This document shows, piece by piece, positions 1-6,573 of a stretch of 14,483 nucleotides of DNA. Numbering within the stretch: the first letter of the stretch is position 1; each line of letters opens with the position of its first letter. This DNA comes from Chitinophagales bacterium (GTDB lineage Bacteria > Bacteroidota > Bacteroidia > Chitinophagales > Saprospiraceae): assembly GCA_013297575.1 (NCBI GenBank), contig JAAFHO010000068.1, forward strand, positions 1-14,483, written 5' to 3'. The notes beneath the pieces are model-generated. The model was not told the DNA's origin, searched no databases, and worked only from the letters and a program-made list of their open reading frames with translations. The position numbers and the translations under genes are program-made.

Positions 1-1585
1 AATCGAATAATTCGCGTCCCATTACGGTTTCGCGCAGGATATTGAGCGCCGTAGCGGGTTTAGCATACGCATTGCTACCAAACTGGTTGATATTTTCGCT
101 ATTGGTCATAATGGGCTCCAACTGATTGGATGGGAGGCGCATATAATCGACAATTTTATGGGCTGGCCCACGTGACGATGGGTAATTATTGTCAAATTCT
201 TGCTCTGCCAAAAACTGTACAAAAGTATTTAATCCTTCGTCCATCCAACTCCATTGGCGTTCGTCGCTATTGATAATCATTGGGAAAAAATTATGTCCCA
301 CCTCGTGGATAACCACGCCAATCATACCGTATTTGGTGCGGGCAGAATACGTGCCATCGGGTTCTGTACGGCCAAAATTGAAACAAATCATCGGGTATTC
401 CATGCCATTACTCGCCTCAACACTGATTGCCGTAGGGTAGGGGTACGCGATCGTATGCTTGGAATAAACGCGCAAAGTATGCGCCACTACCTTGGTGGAA
501 TAACGGTTATACAGCCTATAAGCCTCTTTGGGGTAGTAACTCATGCACATCACATTTTTGCCTTCTATGGGTTGCGACATAGCATCCCAAATAAACTTAC
601 GGGAACTGCCCCAGGCAAAATCGCGGACGTTTTCTGCTTTGTATTTCCAAGTTTTGGTGGCTACGCTTTCTGGATTTTTTTCGCGTTGTTTTGCTTCGTC
701 CAAAGTGACCACTTCTACCGGTGTGTCTGCTGCTTGTGCTTGTTTCCAACGCCCCAATTGAGCGGCATTGAGTACTTCAGCGGCATTTTGAATGGTACCC
801 GTAGCACAAATCACGTGATCGGCTGGCACTTTCATATTTACCTCAAAATTGCCAAAAACCAAGGCAAATTCGCCACGACCAGTAAATTGTTTGTGGTTCC
901 AACCTTGGTAATCGCTATACACACACATACGCGGATACCATTGTGCAATGGTGAAAACAGCATTGCCATCTCCTTCAAACATTTCGTAGCCACCGCGGCC
1001 ACCTAGTTTTAGGCGTGGTACTATCTTGTAATTCCATTTTACTTTAAATACGTATTTGCTACCCGATTTTAACGGCTGTGGCAAATCGACACGCATCATG
1101 GTATTATTGATGGTGTAGGGTAGGTTTTTACCTGCTTTATCGGTCACTTCTAGGATATTTACCCCAAATTCTTTGTAGTTGTTGCGGAAATCAAGTGCTT
1201 CTAAATCAAATTGATTGAGCGGTGTTTCCAGCGGGCTGGGATTGAAATTCCTGCTTTCATCGGTGGCACGGTGCTCGTTTTCGTCGAGTTGTAGCCATAA
1301 ATAGCGCAATTCATCGGGAGAATTATTGAAATACGTAATTTCTTCCATTCCGTGGAGACGCAGGTCTTTTTCGTCCAATTGGGCATCAATTTTATAATCG
1401 GCACGTTGTTGCCAGTACGCGCTTCCGGGTGCCCCCGATCCAGTACGGTAGGTATTAGCATCGGGAAGGATGGTACCTAATTGTTCAAATTTGTTACCAT
1501 GGTTGGAGGTTGGGTTATTCTGTATGTTTTGTGCGAACGACAGGGTGGCCAACAGCAAAAAAAAGAAAGTGTATAATTGACGCAT
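1..1585 (-). CDS. M1 family zinc metallopeptidase (aminopeptidase-like), C-terminus beyond window
   Basis: The reading frame is open from an ATG at 1585 to base 1, giving 528 residues without a stop; the rest lies outside the window. The N-terminus (MRQLYTFFFLLLATLSFAQN) is a signal peptide, so the enzyme should be exported to the periplasm or surface. Gluzincin M1 hallmarks are visible. HEVGH is at residues 427-431 (bases 293-307), and the third zinc ligand E450 in WMDEGLNTF follows exactly 18 residues after the second His. A GXMEN-like substrate motif, NGMEYPM, is near residue 395. Y507 in NAYAKPA is 80 residues after the first His and is a candidate catalytic Tyr. Family knowledge says M1 enzymes remove N-terminal residues from peptides; the GMEY variant (Tyr for Asn) is common in Bacteroidota paralogues whose substrates are unknown. 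The gene lies 86 bp downstream of the HupE-like gene on the same strand and may be co-transcribed with it. Confidence 0.93.
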   Translation of the reverse strand, partial: MRQLYTFFFLLLATLSFAQNIQNNPTSNHGNKFEQLGTILPDANTYRTGSGAPGSAYWQQRADYKIDAQLDEKDLRLHGMEEITYFNNSPDELRYLWLQLDENEHRATDESRNFNPSPLETPLNQFDLEALDFRNNYKEFGVNILEVTDKAGKNLPYTINNTMMRVDLPQPLKSGSKYVFKVKWNYKIVPRLKLGGRGGYEMFEGDGNAVFTIAQWYPRMCVYSDYQGWNHKQFTGRGEFALVFGNFEVNMKVPADHVICATGTIQNAAEVLNAAQLGRWKQAQAADTPVEVVTLDEAKQREKNPESVATKTWKYKAENVRDFAWGSSRKFIWDAMSQPIEGKNVMCMSYYPKEAYRLYNRYSTKVVAHTLRVYSKHTIAYPYPTAISVEASNGMEYPMICFNFGRTEPDGTYSARTKYGMIGVVIHEVGHNFFPMIINSDERQWSWMDEGLNTFVQFLAEQEFDNNYPSSRGPAHKIVDYMRLPSNQLEPIMTNSENINQFGSNAYAKPATALNILRETVMGRELFD

Positions 1586-1671
1586 GTTATGAATGATAAA
1601 GTGTAAATACGATATTGGTTGTTTTCTGGTGCTATTTAAAGTTATTAATGCAGATTTCAGGCTAGTTGTGA

Positions 1672-2262
1672 CTACAACCAAAGTGGCGACACCCTTTCTA
1701 ACAGCAACACCAATGCCATTCCCAGCACCACGGCAGCAATAAAAAAACGGCGATCCCGCTCCACAATTTTGAAAAAATGGAAAAAAACAGCGCCTACCAT
1801 CAATATTAAGCCTAGAATGAGCAATTGACCCGTTTCTAAACCGATATTAAATGCCAACAAAGGGCCTGTGATATTTTCCTCGGTACCCAACAACGATTTG
1901 AGCAAATAAGAAAAGCCCAAACCATGTACTAATCCAAATACCAAAGCCGAAACATACCGCAAACCCAAACGATGATCTAACGAGCGATCCAATTGGTACA
2001 AATTCAAAATACAGGTCAAAATAATCGTAACGGGTATCAAAACCTCGACGATAGCACTTCGTACGGTAAATATATCTAATACACTTAACGCCAAAGTAAG
2101 GCTATGTCCAAGGGTGAATGCCGTTACTAAAACCAGCAGTTTTTTCCATTGCCGAATGGAATACATACCGCACAATGCCCATATATAAAGGATATGGTCG
2201 TAACCTTTCCAATCGGCAATATGTTCTAGCCCCGTCGAAAACCAAAGATAAAAGTCGTTCAA
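1672..2262 (-). CDS. HupE/UreJ-type membrane protein (possible metal transporter)
   Basis: A 196-residue, very hydrophobic protein with about six membrane segments. Histidine-containing motifs typical of HupE/UreJ_2 proteins are in order: GLEHIADWKGYDHIL (residues 11-25), TLGHS (H53), FGLVHGLGF (109-117) and an intramembrane GLETGQ (E143). HupE and UreJ relatives are linked to nickel or cobalt uptake for hydrogenase and urease. Neither enzyme is encoded here, so the metal is unknown and transport is inferred from family. The start is a TTG at 2262; no ATG exists upstream before an in-frame stop at 2281-2283, and the next ATG (residue 33) would delete the first His motif. It is back to back with a DUF6702 gene, only 22 bp away, and precedes the M1 peptidase on the same strand. 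I recall similar HupE/DUF6702/M1 groupings in other Bacteroidota, which supports a shared role. Confidence 0.85.
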   Translation of the reverse strand: MNDFYLWFSTGLEHIADWKGYDHILYIWALCGMYSIRQWKKLLVLVTAFTLGHSLTLALSVLDIFTVRSAIVEVLIPVTIILTCILNLYQLDRSLDHRLGLRYVSALVFGLVHGLGFSYLLKSLLGTEENITGPLLAFNIGLETGQLLILGLILMVGAVFFHFFKIVERDRRFFIAAVVLGMALVLLLERVSPLWL

Positions 2263-2268
2263 AGGATG

Positions 2269-2276
2269 TACTTTTG
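2269..2276 (+). promoter_or_regulatory. Candidate Bacteroidota -7 element (TACTTTTG)
   Basis: Matches the Bacteroidota primary-sigma -7 consensus TAnnTTTG exactly and ends 8 nt before the ATG of the DUF6702 gene at 2285. No TTTG or TTG is visible at the expected -33 distance. If used, the transcript would start almost at the ATG, or translation would begin at the in-frame ATG at 2336. A chance match is possible. Confidence 0.3.
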
Positions 2277-2284
2277 CAATTCAA

Positions 2285-2809
2285 ATGCAAAGACACAACA
2301 TTTTTATCAATTTTAGGTACTTTTTCGGCCTCTGTATGTTGACGCTAATGGCAAATTCGTCGATCAACAGGTCAGAGGCTGCTCATCCGTTCTTTGTGAG
2401 CGTGACAGAAATGCGTTCTGATAGTAAAAAACAAACTTTTACGGTGAGTTGTCGGATGTTTACCGACGACCTGCAAACGGCCATATTCAAATTATATGCC
2501 CATAAAGGAGAACTGGACAAAGCAGACGGCAGTGCCAACACTGTTTTAGAAAAATATATCGCTGAACGCATCGCCATCAAAGTGGCCGGAAAAGACGTTG
2601 CGTTTACTTTTGTCGGTTACGAGACCGAAGAAGAGGCCACTTGGTGCTATTTAGAGGCCACCACATTTCCGGGGACAGGCAAAGTGGAAATCACGAATAA
2701 ATTACTTTTTGATTTTATTGAAGGCCAAACCAACCTGATCCATTGTTACAAAGATGGTGTAAGGAATAGTTATAAATTGGTGCAGCCGGAGCAGTACACT
2801 TCGTTTTAG
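2285..2809 (+). CDS. DUF6702 family exported protein
   Basis: A 174-residue protein. A hydrophobic stretch (about residues 12-23, FFGLCMLTLMAN) followed by SEAAHPFF looks like a signal sequence with cleavage near residues 31-33. The mature part starts at HPFFVSVTEM and continues with TVSCRMFTDDLQ, the pattern I associate with DUF6702 in Bacteroidota. The mature region reads as a small beta-rich domain. No catalytic motif is seen. The start could be the ATG at 2285 or the ATG at 2336 (MLTLMANSS), which gives a shorter, weaker signal peptide. The gene diverges from the HupE-like gene. In other phyla, HupE/UreJ_2 membrane domains are often fused behind an exported N-terminal domain beginning with AHP. 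By analogy this protein may be the periplasmic partner of the neighbouring membrane protein; that is inference. It converges on the OmpA gene with an 11-bp gap and no obvious terminator. Confidence 0.85.
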   Translation: MQRHNIFINFRYFFGLCMLTLMANSSINRSEAAHPFFVSVTEMRSDSKKQTFTVSCRMFTDDLQTAIFKLYAHKGELDKADGSANTVLEKYIAERIAIKVAGKDVAFTFVGYETEEEATWCYLEATTFPGTGKVEITNKLLFDFIEGQTNLIHCYKDGVRNSYKLVQPEQYTSF

Positions 2810-2820
2810 TGGTAGAGTAA

Positions 2821-3936
2821 CTATTTTTTCAACACCTCAAATTCCACACGCCTATTCTCTGCCTTTCCTTCATCGGTATCGTTACTCGCAATCGGATGTG
2901 CTTCTCCTTTGCCTTTGGCTTGTAGCCGCTTCGCCGAAACGCCCTGTGCTTTCAAAAATGTCATTACTGCTTCGGCTCTTTTTTGGGATAGGTTGTTATT
3001 GTAATCATCGCTGCCATCACTATCGGTATGCCCCGCTATTTCGATACAAAGCGTCGGATTGCCCTTCATAATCGTCAGGAGTTTATTGAGTTCCACATAC
3101 GAACGTGGCATGAGTTCGGCTTTATCAAATTCAAAATAAATATTTTTGAGCAGTATTTTTTTGCCTTTTTCTAAAGGAATCAGCGACAAATCGTCTTTTT
3201 TGATCGGCGGTTTTTTGAATGGCGGAATTTTTCGCACCGTTACATCATCAATATAGTAATACGCATAATTATAACCATCCGCACCACTTGATTCCACAAT
3301 GGTATTGTTATCGTCGTTAAAATTACCGATCACAATATGCTCGGCTTCATACGTGGCGACAAAGGTGCTAATTACCTTCGTCCATTGTCCTTTTTTTGCG
3401 GGTTTTACCAGGCTGCTCGACTGTATTTGCGCGTTGCGCACCAATATTTCATCGGTTTTGCGGTCAATAGGTTTTACCGAAAAATAAGCCCCTAAATTAT
3501 TGGAATACATAGATTTTTCCAAAGGACACGCCCAATACGACACTTCATAATTTTGCCCTTCTACCAAGGGTTCGGCCATTTGAATCTCGACGTATTCGCG
3601 GCAGTGTGGTTTGCCATTTACACAGCCATAAACGGTGATGCCTATCATGGATTTGCCGGTATGCGGCGTTTGTTTGCCAAATCCTTTCTCTGACCAATCC
3701 GAAGGCACACGAACACCTGGGCCATATACATCGGGGCTGGCAGTGGTGGCACTAAACCAGTATTTTACGACCCGACTAAAATCGCTGCCTTTGTAAGTCC
3801 AACCAATAGGAATATTACCAAACCGCTCAAAACTGGGGTTTGGAACGATATTGTCGCCGTTTTCCGGCGGCTTGGTACTTTGGCCTTGCACAGATAGCCC
3901 TAACACCAATAAAATGGAAATAATTATGCTCCTCAT
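2821..3936 (-). CDS. OmpA family protein with N-terminal jelly-roll-like domain
   Basis: A 371-residue exported protein with signal peptide MRSIIISILLVLGLSVQGQ. Residues about 30-235 (VPNPSFERFGNIPIGW to YYYIDDVTVRKI) have the N-PSFE...IDDV pattern of carbohydrate-binding-like jelly-roll domains found in Bacteroidota surface proteins. A Pro/Lys-rich linker (KIPPFKKPPIKK) leads to a C-terminal OmpA/Pal domain beginning at NIYFEFDKAEL. The peptidoglycan-binding pair is intact: D305 in AGHTDSDGS and R320 in NLSQKRAEAV, 15 apart as in OmpA. ENRRVEFEV follows near the end. The protein should anchor non-covalently to peptidoglycan in the periplasm while the jelly-roll part binds an unknown partner. 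There is no beta-barrel. The start fits the signal peptide, and a TATCTTTG motif lies 8 nt upstream. It is encoded alone and converges on the DUF6702 gene. Confidence 0.92.
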   Translation of the reverse strand: MRSIIISILLVLGLSVQGQSTKPPENGDNIVPNPSFERFGNIPIGWTYKGSDFSRVVKYWFSATTASPDVYGPGVRVPSDWSEKGFGKQTPHTGKSMIGITVYGCVNGKPHCREYVEIQMAEPLVEGQNYEVSYWACPLEKSMYSNNLGAYFSVKPIDRKTDEILVRNAQIQSSSLVKPAKKGQWTKVISTFVATYEAEHIVIGNFNDDNNTIVESSGADGYNYAYYYIDDVTVRKIPPFKKPPIKKDDLSLIPLEKGKKILLKNIYFEFDKAELMPRSYVELNKLLTIMKGNPTLCIEIAGHTDSDGSDDYNNNLSQKRAEAVMTFLKAQGVSAKRLQAKGKGEAHPIASNDTDEGKAENRRVEFEVLKK

Positions 3937-3944
3937 TAAGTGTA

Positions 3945-3952
3945 CAAAGATA
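3945..3952 (-). promoter_or_regulatory. Candidate Bacteroidota -7 element (TATCTTTG)
   Basis: On the minus strand this is an exact TAnnTTTG match ending 8 nt before the ATG (3936) of the OmpA-family gene, the same spacing as at the DUF6702 gene. The -33 region has no TTG. It predicts a very short or absent leader. Confidence 0.35.
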
Positions 3953-3999
3953 GCGGGATTATTTTTATTGGTGCGTTTTTTCGATCTATAAAAAGTTAT

Positions 4000-4008
4000 T
4001 TAACGCAA
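4000..4008. repeat. Left 9-bp target duplication (TTAACGCAA)
   Basis: TTAACGCAA occurs here and again at 4450-4458. Each copy directly abuts the 441-bp element, and each lies exactly 9 nt outside a perfect 10-bp inverted repeat. The match is exactly 9 bp: flanking bases differ on both sides (t/g before, c/a after). This is what a target-site duplication looks like. Confidence 0.7.
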
Positions 4009-4098
4009 CTTACGTCCGTACACTTTTTCTTTTGAGAAAAAAATTATGCACACTTGCAAATCTCAAAAAGTTAAAATCGAGTGCCATAATGCTTACTT

Positions 4099-4126
4099 CC
4101 TACTTTTTTTCGCCAAAAAAAGTAGG
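4099..4126. repeat. Perfect 12-bp hairpin inside the element
   Basis: CCTACTTTTTTT (4099-4110), loop CGCC, then AAAAAAAGTAGG (4115-4126), perfectly complementary. It lies near the left end of the mobile element. Its T/A runs could also act as a weak bidirectional terminator, but its position argues for a structural part of the repeat. Confidence 0.8.
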
Positions 4127-4229
4127 CAAAAAAGGCTTCGGCTGACGAAAAATGCGATGTCGGTCACCGGCGCATGGAGGTGTTGCTTCCTCGCTCCGGC
4201 GGCGCCAAAAAAAACTCGCCGCACATTCG

Positions 4230-4294
4230 AGTGGAGGCTTTGCCTCATCAATTCCGTTTGGCTCAAACAGTTTTTGGCTTCATCCGCCTCCACT
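4230..4294. repeat. Inverted repeat with nested hairpins inside the element
   Basis: AGTGGAGGC (4230-4238) pairs with GCCTCCACT (4286-4294). Two smaller hairpins lie within: GAGGC-TTT-GCCTC (4234-4246), which competes with the outer stem, and GTTTG-GCT-CAAAC (4256-4268). A further stem-loop, ATGCG/CGCAT with an inner CGG/CCG, lies just upstream at 4152-4175. Confidence 0.65.
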
Positions 4295-4297
4295 TTC

Positions 4298-4353
4298 ATG
4301 CTGAGCCTAGTCGAAGCACAAGCAAAACCTGCATACTTCGGCAGGCTCAGCAT
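4298..4353. repeat. Long inverted repeat near the right end of the element
   Basis: The left arm 4298-4316 begins ATGCTGAGCCT and the right arm 4336-4353 ends AGGCTCAGCAT. These 11 bases pair perfectly. The pairing then continues imperfectly through AGTCGAAG against CTTCGGC. The 19-nt loop is cacaagcaaaacctgcata. Confidence 0.8.
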
Positions 4354-4449
4354 AAATTTTTCTAAGGCCGGTCTTGCCACACTTGGGGTACCGTGCTTCA
4401 TCTCAAATTTCTAAGTCATTTACCAAAAATAAAAGTGTACTGTAACAAG

Positions 4450-4458
4450 TTAACGCAA
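4450..4458. repeat. Right 9-bp target duplication (TTAACGCAA)
   Basis: Exact copy of 4000-4008. On the minus strand it reads TTGCGTTAA and supplies the last codons and the stop codon of the neighbouring gene, so the element apparently inserted at the gene's very end and the duplication preserved the stop. Confidence 0.7.
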
Positions 4459-4872
4459 ATCTCGGTTTCTAATCCGAACCGATTCATAAAAATAATTTTT
4501 GGATTGGCGCATAAAATAAAGCCCTCCTACAATACCCGCGGTACTTCCGCCAAACAATAACGCATTGCTAGCGACATTGGATTGGACATGGTCTGAATAA
4601 AATATAGCAGCTAGACCCACCGTAAGTGGAATATACGCATACAGGAAATTTTTTTCTGCTTTCCTAAACGTGGTGGTAGCATCCGGATTCACCTTTAGTT
4701 CATTTCTTATATTTCGATAAGCGAATCCAAAAGAGTGCTTTGAGCCGTTTTTTAGGTAATACCCGTTTTTTAGAATAATATCGTTTTCAACATTCAAAGC
4801 GGCATTGGATTGGGCCAGAATTGAAGAAAAAGAACAAAAAATGCCGATGAACAAAAGATAGAAATGGCGCAT
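4450..4872 (-). CDS. Small exported protein of unknown function
   Basis: A 140-residue protein not assigned to a family. MRHFYLLFIGIFCSFSSILA is a clear signal peptide with cleavage before QSNAALN. The mature part has a short soluble region (VENDIILKNGYYLKNGSKHSF, then residues to about 75 that are rich in Asn, Lys and Arg). Two hydrophobic stretches follow (about 75-88, YIPLTVGLAAIFYS, and 102-118, ALLFGGSTAGIVGGLYF), like a pair of membrane helices. The tail is basic (SVRIRNRDLR). A membrane location is likely. The gene lies 97 bp downstream of the OmpA/MotB-like lipoprotein gene on the same strand, and a joint transcript is possible. Its stop codon falls in the 9-bp duplication beside the mobile element, so the original allele should end the same way. 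Confidence 0.75.
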   Translation of the reverse strand: MRHFYLLFIGIFCSFSSILAQSNAALNVENDIILKNGYYLKNGSKHSFGFAYRNIRNELKVNPDATTTFRKAEKNFLYAYIPLTVGLAAIFYSDHVQSNVASNALLFGGSTAGIVGGLYFMRQSKNYFYESVRIRNRDLR

Positions 4873-4969
4873 AAAATTTGATTTAGTTAATTAGATATTA
4901 TGTAACGATTATATCCAAAAATATTTTACAATACCACTTTTTTAACATGTTTAAAAAGCAAGTCGGTAC

Positions 4970-5824
4970 TTATTCTATACTAATTGCCTTTAATTTGGGT
5001 TTGAAAATGATTTCTGTCCTTCTATTTTGTTGTCGTCCTTCGGGTGTTTCATTGGTAGCGAGCGGATAAAATTCACCACGACCAATAGGCGATAACTGGT
5101 TGGCATTCACGCCATAATCCGTAATTAATGACCGTGTAAGTATTGTTGCGCGCTTAAGACTCCAGTCCCAAGTGTCCACCAATGATTTGTTATTTTTGGG
5201 TAATTGGTTATCGGTATAGGTGATGATTTGTGTTTCTAAGCTGGGTTGATTGGTGAGTACTTTCGACAGGGAATCCAAAAGCATCTTTCCTGTTGTATTA
5301 ATATTAATTCCCGTATTTTCAAAAAGCAACTTATCTGGAATAGTCATCAAAAGGTAGTCATTTACGGTTGCAATCGTTACGCCTTCGAATGGGCTAAATT
5401 TGGAAGTAATTAATGTGTTTAAATCGGAAAGTATGGCAATTCGCTCTTTTTGGGTATCTGAAATCCGTTCAATCAGCGCTTCTTTTTCAAAAAGCACCTT
5501 TGTTTTTTCTTTTAAATTTTTTTCCAGCGTATTTTTTTCATCCAATAAACTAGTTGTTGTCTGGTTGGCACTATTAGAAAGTTGTACGATACGGCCACGT
5601 AATTCGGCAATATCGCCTTCTTGTTTTCCGACGGTTTTATTCAAATCCCCGATGCTTTTTATCATCTTTTCTGCCTCGGTTTTTCGGTCGGTGAGTTCAG
5701 ATATAAGTACTTTTTCTCGGGCTTCGGAGAGTTGGCGATTGGTCAATTCTGTTTTATAGACCTTTTTTTTGACACAAGCGGCGCAACTAAACACAACCAT
5801 ACACGTCACAAACAGCAATCTCAT
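4970..5824 (-). CDS. Coiled-coil lipoprotein with OmpA/MotB-like C-terminal domain
   Basis: From the ATG at 5824 the protein has 284 residues. MRLLFVTCMVVFSCAACVKK is a lipoprotein-type signal, with Cys 14 or Cys 17 as the acceptor. An upstream ATG at 5869 adds 15 polar residues, and the frame extends to a TTG at 5923; both give poorer signal peptides. Residues about 25-140 are a long charged coiled coil (LTDRKTEAEKMIKSIGDLNK and following). The C-terminal domain (about 150-275) is OmpA/MotB-like. D205 in TYTDNQLP and R225 in WDWSLKRATIL keep the peptidoglycan-contacting residues, with the longer MotB-type spacing and Trp. GRGEFYPLATNETPEGRQQN and NRRTEIIF complete the fold. Expected role: an outer-membrane lipoprotein reaching across the periplasm to peptidoglycan. 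No MotA or flagellar gene is nearby, so it is not a flagellar stator. It diverges from the T9SS cluster. Confidence 0.87.
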   Translation of the reverse strand: MRLLFVTCMVVFSCAACVKKKVYKTELTNRQLSEAREKVLISELTDRKTEAEKMIKSIGDLNKTVGKQEGDIAELRGRIVQLSNSANQTTTSLLDEKNTLEKNLKEKTKVLFEKEALIERISDTQKERIAILSDLNTLITSKFSPFEGVTIATVNDYLLMTIPDKLLFENTGININTTGKMLLDSLSKVLTNQPSLETQIITYTDNQLPKNNKSLVDTWDWSLKRATILTRSLITDYGVNANQLSPIGRGEFYPLATNETPEGRQQNRRTEIIFKPKLKAISIE

Positions 5825-6042
5825 GTTAGGTAAATCGGATTTTAGGGTTTTAAAATGTAATTTTTTCATAAAAATCTTAAGAAACTTAATAATGTACCCA
5901 ATTTGGTGTAATTTTTGCTGCAAAAAAACAACATATTTCTTTAGATGACGTATTTATTAGACAGAAAGGTGTTAAATAAATGCTCAATTAAAGAATAAGA
6001 GCCATCTTTGTCGTTTATTCATAATCAACATAATCAATTACC

Positions 6043-6549
6043 ATGATCCGATTCGTACTCCTTTTGGGGGCGTTGCTTTACGCAATAGGCTCTTTTGGGC
6101 AAGGACTTAGTCTTTGCCAACAGGTGATTGGAACCACAGGAAGTTCCGCCACCGAAAGTGGCTTGCATTATACCTATACGGTAGGCGAGCCCGTCATTTT
6201 TACCTTAAAAAAACAAGGCGTAGATGTAGTACTCACACAAGGTTTCCACCAACCTGATGTCTGTTTACCTGTATCTACCGACAACCCCGAACAATGGGCA
6301 GGTTGGGATATCCAAGCCTACCCCAATCCTGTTACCGATTACCTTACCCTGCAATATACCGCTCCTACGGATGCATTGGTACAAGCCAAAGTAGTGAATA
6401 CCATGGGACAAACGGTCATGGGGCTTCGGGCTACACAGTCCAATGGCGATCAAATACAATGTACGGGATGGGCTGCGGGCATGTACTTTTTAGTATTGTT
6501 TAATCCCGAAACAAACGCAACGGTAACCATTCCATTTTCCAAATTTTAA
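6043..6549 (+). CDS. Small secreted protein with T9SS type A sorting domain
   Basis: A 168-residue protein. MIRFVLLLGALLYAIGSFGQ is a signal peptide. The short passenger contains IGTTGSSATESGLHYTYTVG and VVLTQGFHQP, a small beta-rich module common in Bacteroidota. From about residue 90, AYPNPVTDYLTLQYTAP, VVNTMGQTVM and GWAAGMYFLVLF form the T9SS type A C-terminal domain. That domain directs outer-membrane translocation and surface attachment. The gene is the first of a three-gene cluster, with 24 bp to the next gene. A near-consensus CATCTTTG (TAnnTTTG with one mismatch) lies at 6003-6010 in the 218-bp region between this gene and the divergent lipoprotein gene, 32 nt before the ATG; no -33 TTG is evident. 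Its small size suggests a minor or anchoring component rather than an enzyme. The role is inferred. Confidence 0.9.
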   Translation: MIRFVLLLGALLYAIGSFGQGLSLCQQVIGTTGSSATESGLHYTYTVGEPVIFTLKKQGVDVVLTQGFHQPDVCLPVSTDNPEQWAGWDIQAYPNPVTDYLTLQYTAPTDALVQAKVVNTMGQTVMGLRATQSNGDQIQCTGWAAGMYFLVLFNPETNATVTIPFSKF

Positions 6550-6573
6550 TTCATCCAAAACTGATTTTTTTCT

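Larger units (their letters stand above)
4009..4449. mobile_element. Non-coding MITE-like structured element, 441 bp
   Basis: The ends are CTTACGTCCGTACACTTTT (left, 4009-4027) and, read as reverse complement, CTTGTTACAGTACACTTTT (right, 4431-4449). They match at 14 of 19 positions, including a perfect inner GTACACTTTT, and a further TTTTG matches just inside. A 9-bp direct repeat flanks the ends. No transposase or plausible protein is inside. The two opposing reading frames of about 100 codons (4046-4414 plus, 4093-4401 minus) are translations of hairpins and have low-complexity, family-less products. The interior holds several stable hairpins (4099-4126, 4152-4175, 4230-4294, 4298-4353). 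CTTCGGCAGGCTCAGCA-like sequences recall repeats that I know recur between genes in Bacteroidota. The likely nature is a non-autonomous element moved by a transposase encoded elsewhere. Bases 3937-3999, between the OmpA gene and the left duplication, hold only that gene's upstream region. Confidence 0.65.

Noticed and set aside
254..1006. A 250-codon plus-strand open frame opposite the M1 peptidase
   Set aside because: The minus strand encodes a clear zinc peptidase with its motifs in order. The plus-strand product has no recognisable family and is a shadow frame.
2243..2250. Minus-strand TATCTTTG as the HupE-like gene's promoter
   Set aside because: It lies inside the coding sequence. Transcription from it would skip the conserved first His motif, so it is probably a chance match.
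4046..4414. Opposing open frames of about 100-120 codons inside the 441-bp element (4046-4414 plus, 4093-4401 minus)
   Set aside because: Both translate hairpin arms and low-complexity runs, have no signal, domain or start context, and lie wholly within a repeat-like element, so they are not called as genes.
4937..4958. Near-palindrome CTTTTTTAACATGTTTAAAAAG as a terminator after the lipoprotein gene
   Set aside because: It is almost all A/T, has a mismatched pair and essentially no loop, and is not followed by a T run on the minus strand. A weak structure or binding site is possible, but it is not strong enough to list as a feature.
5825..5923. The longer lipoprotein start at TTG 5923 (317 residues)
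   Set aside because: It puts 33 mostly polar residues before the lipoprotein signal. The ATG at 5824 gives a canonical 17-residue signal, with ATG 5869 as a second choice.
6003..6010. CATCTTTG as the promoter of the three-gene surface cluster
   Set aside because: It has one mismatch to TAnnTTTG and no -33 TTG. The position is reasonable (32 nt before the ATG), but the evidence is too weak for a separate feature.
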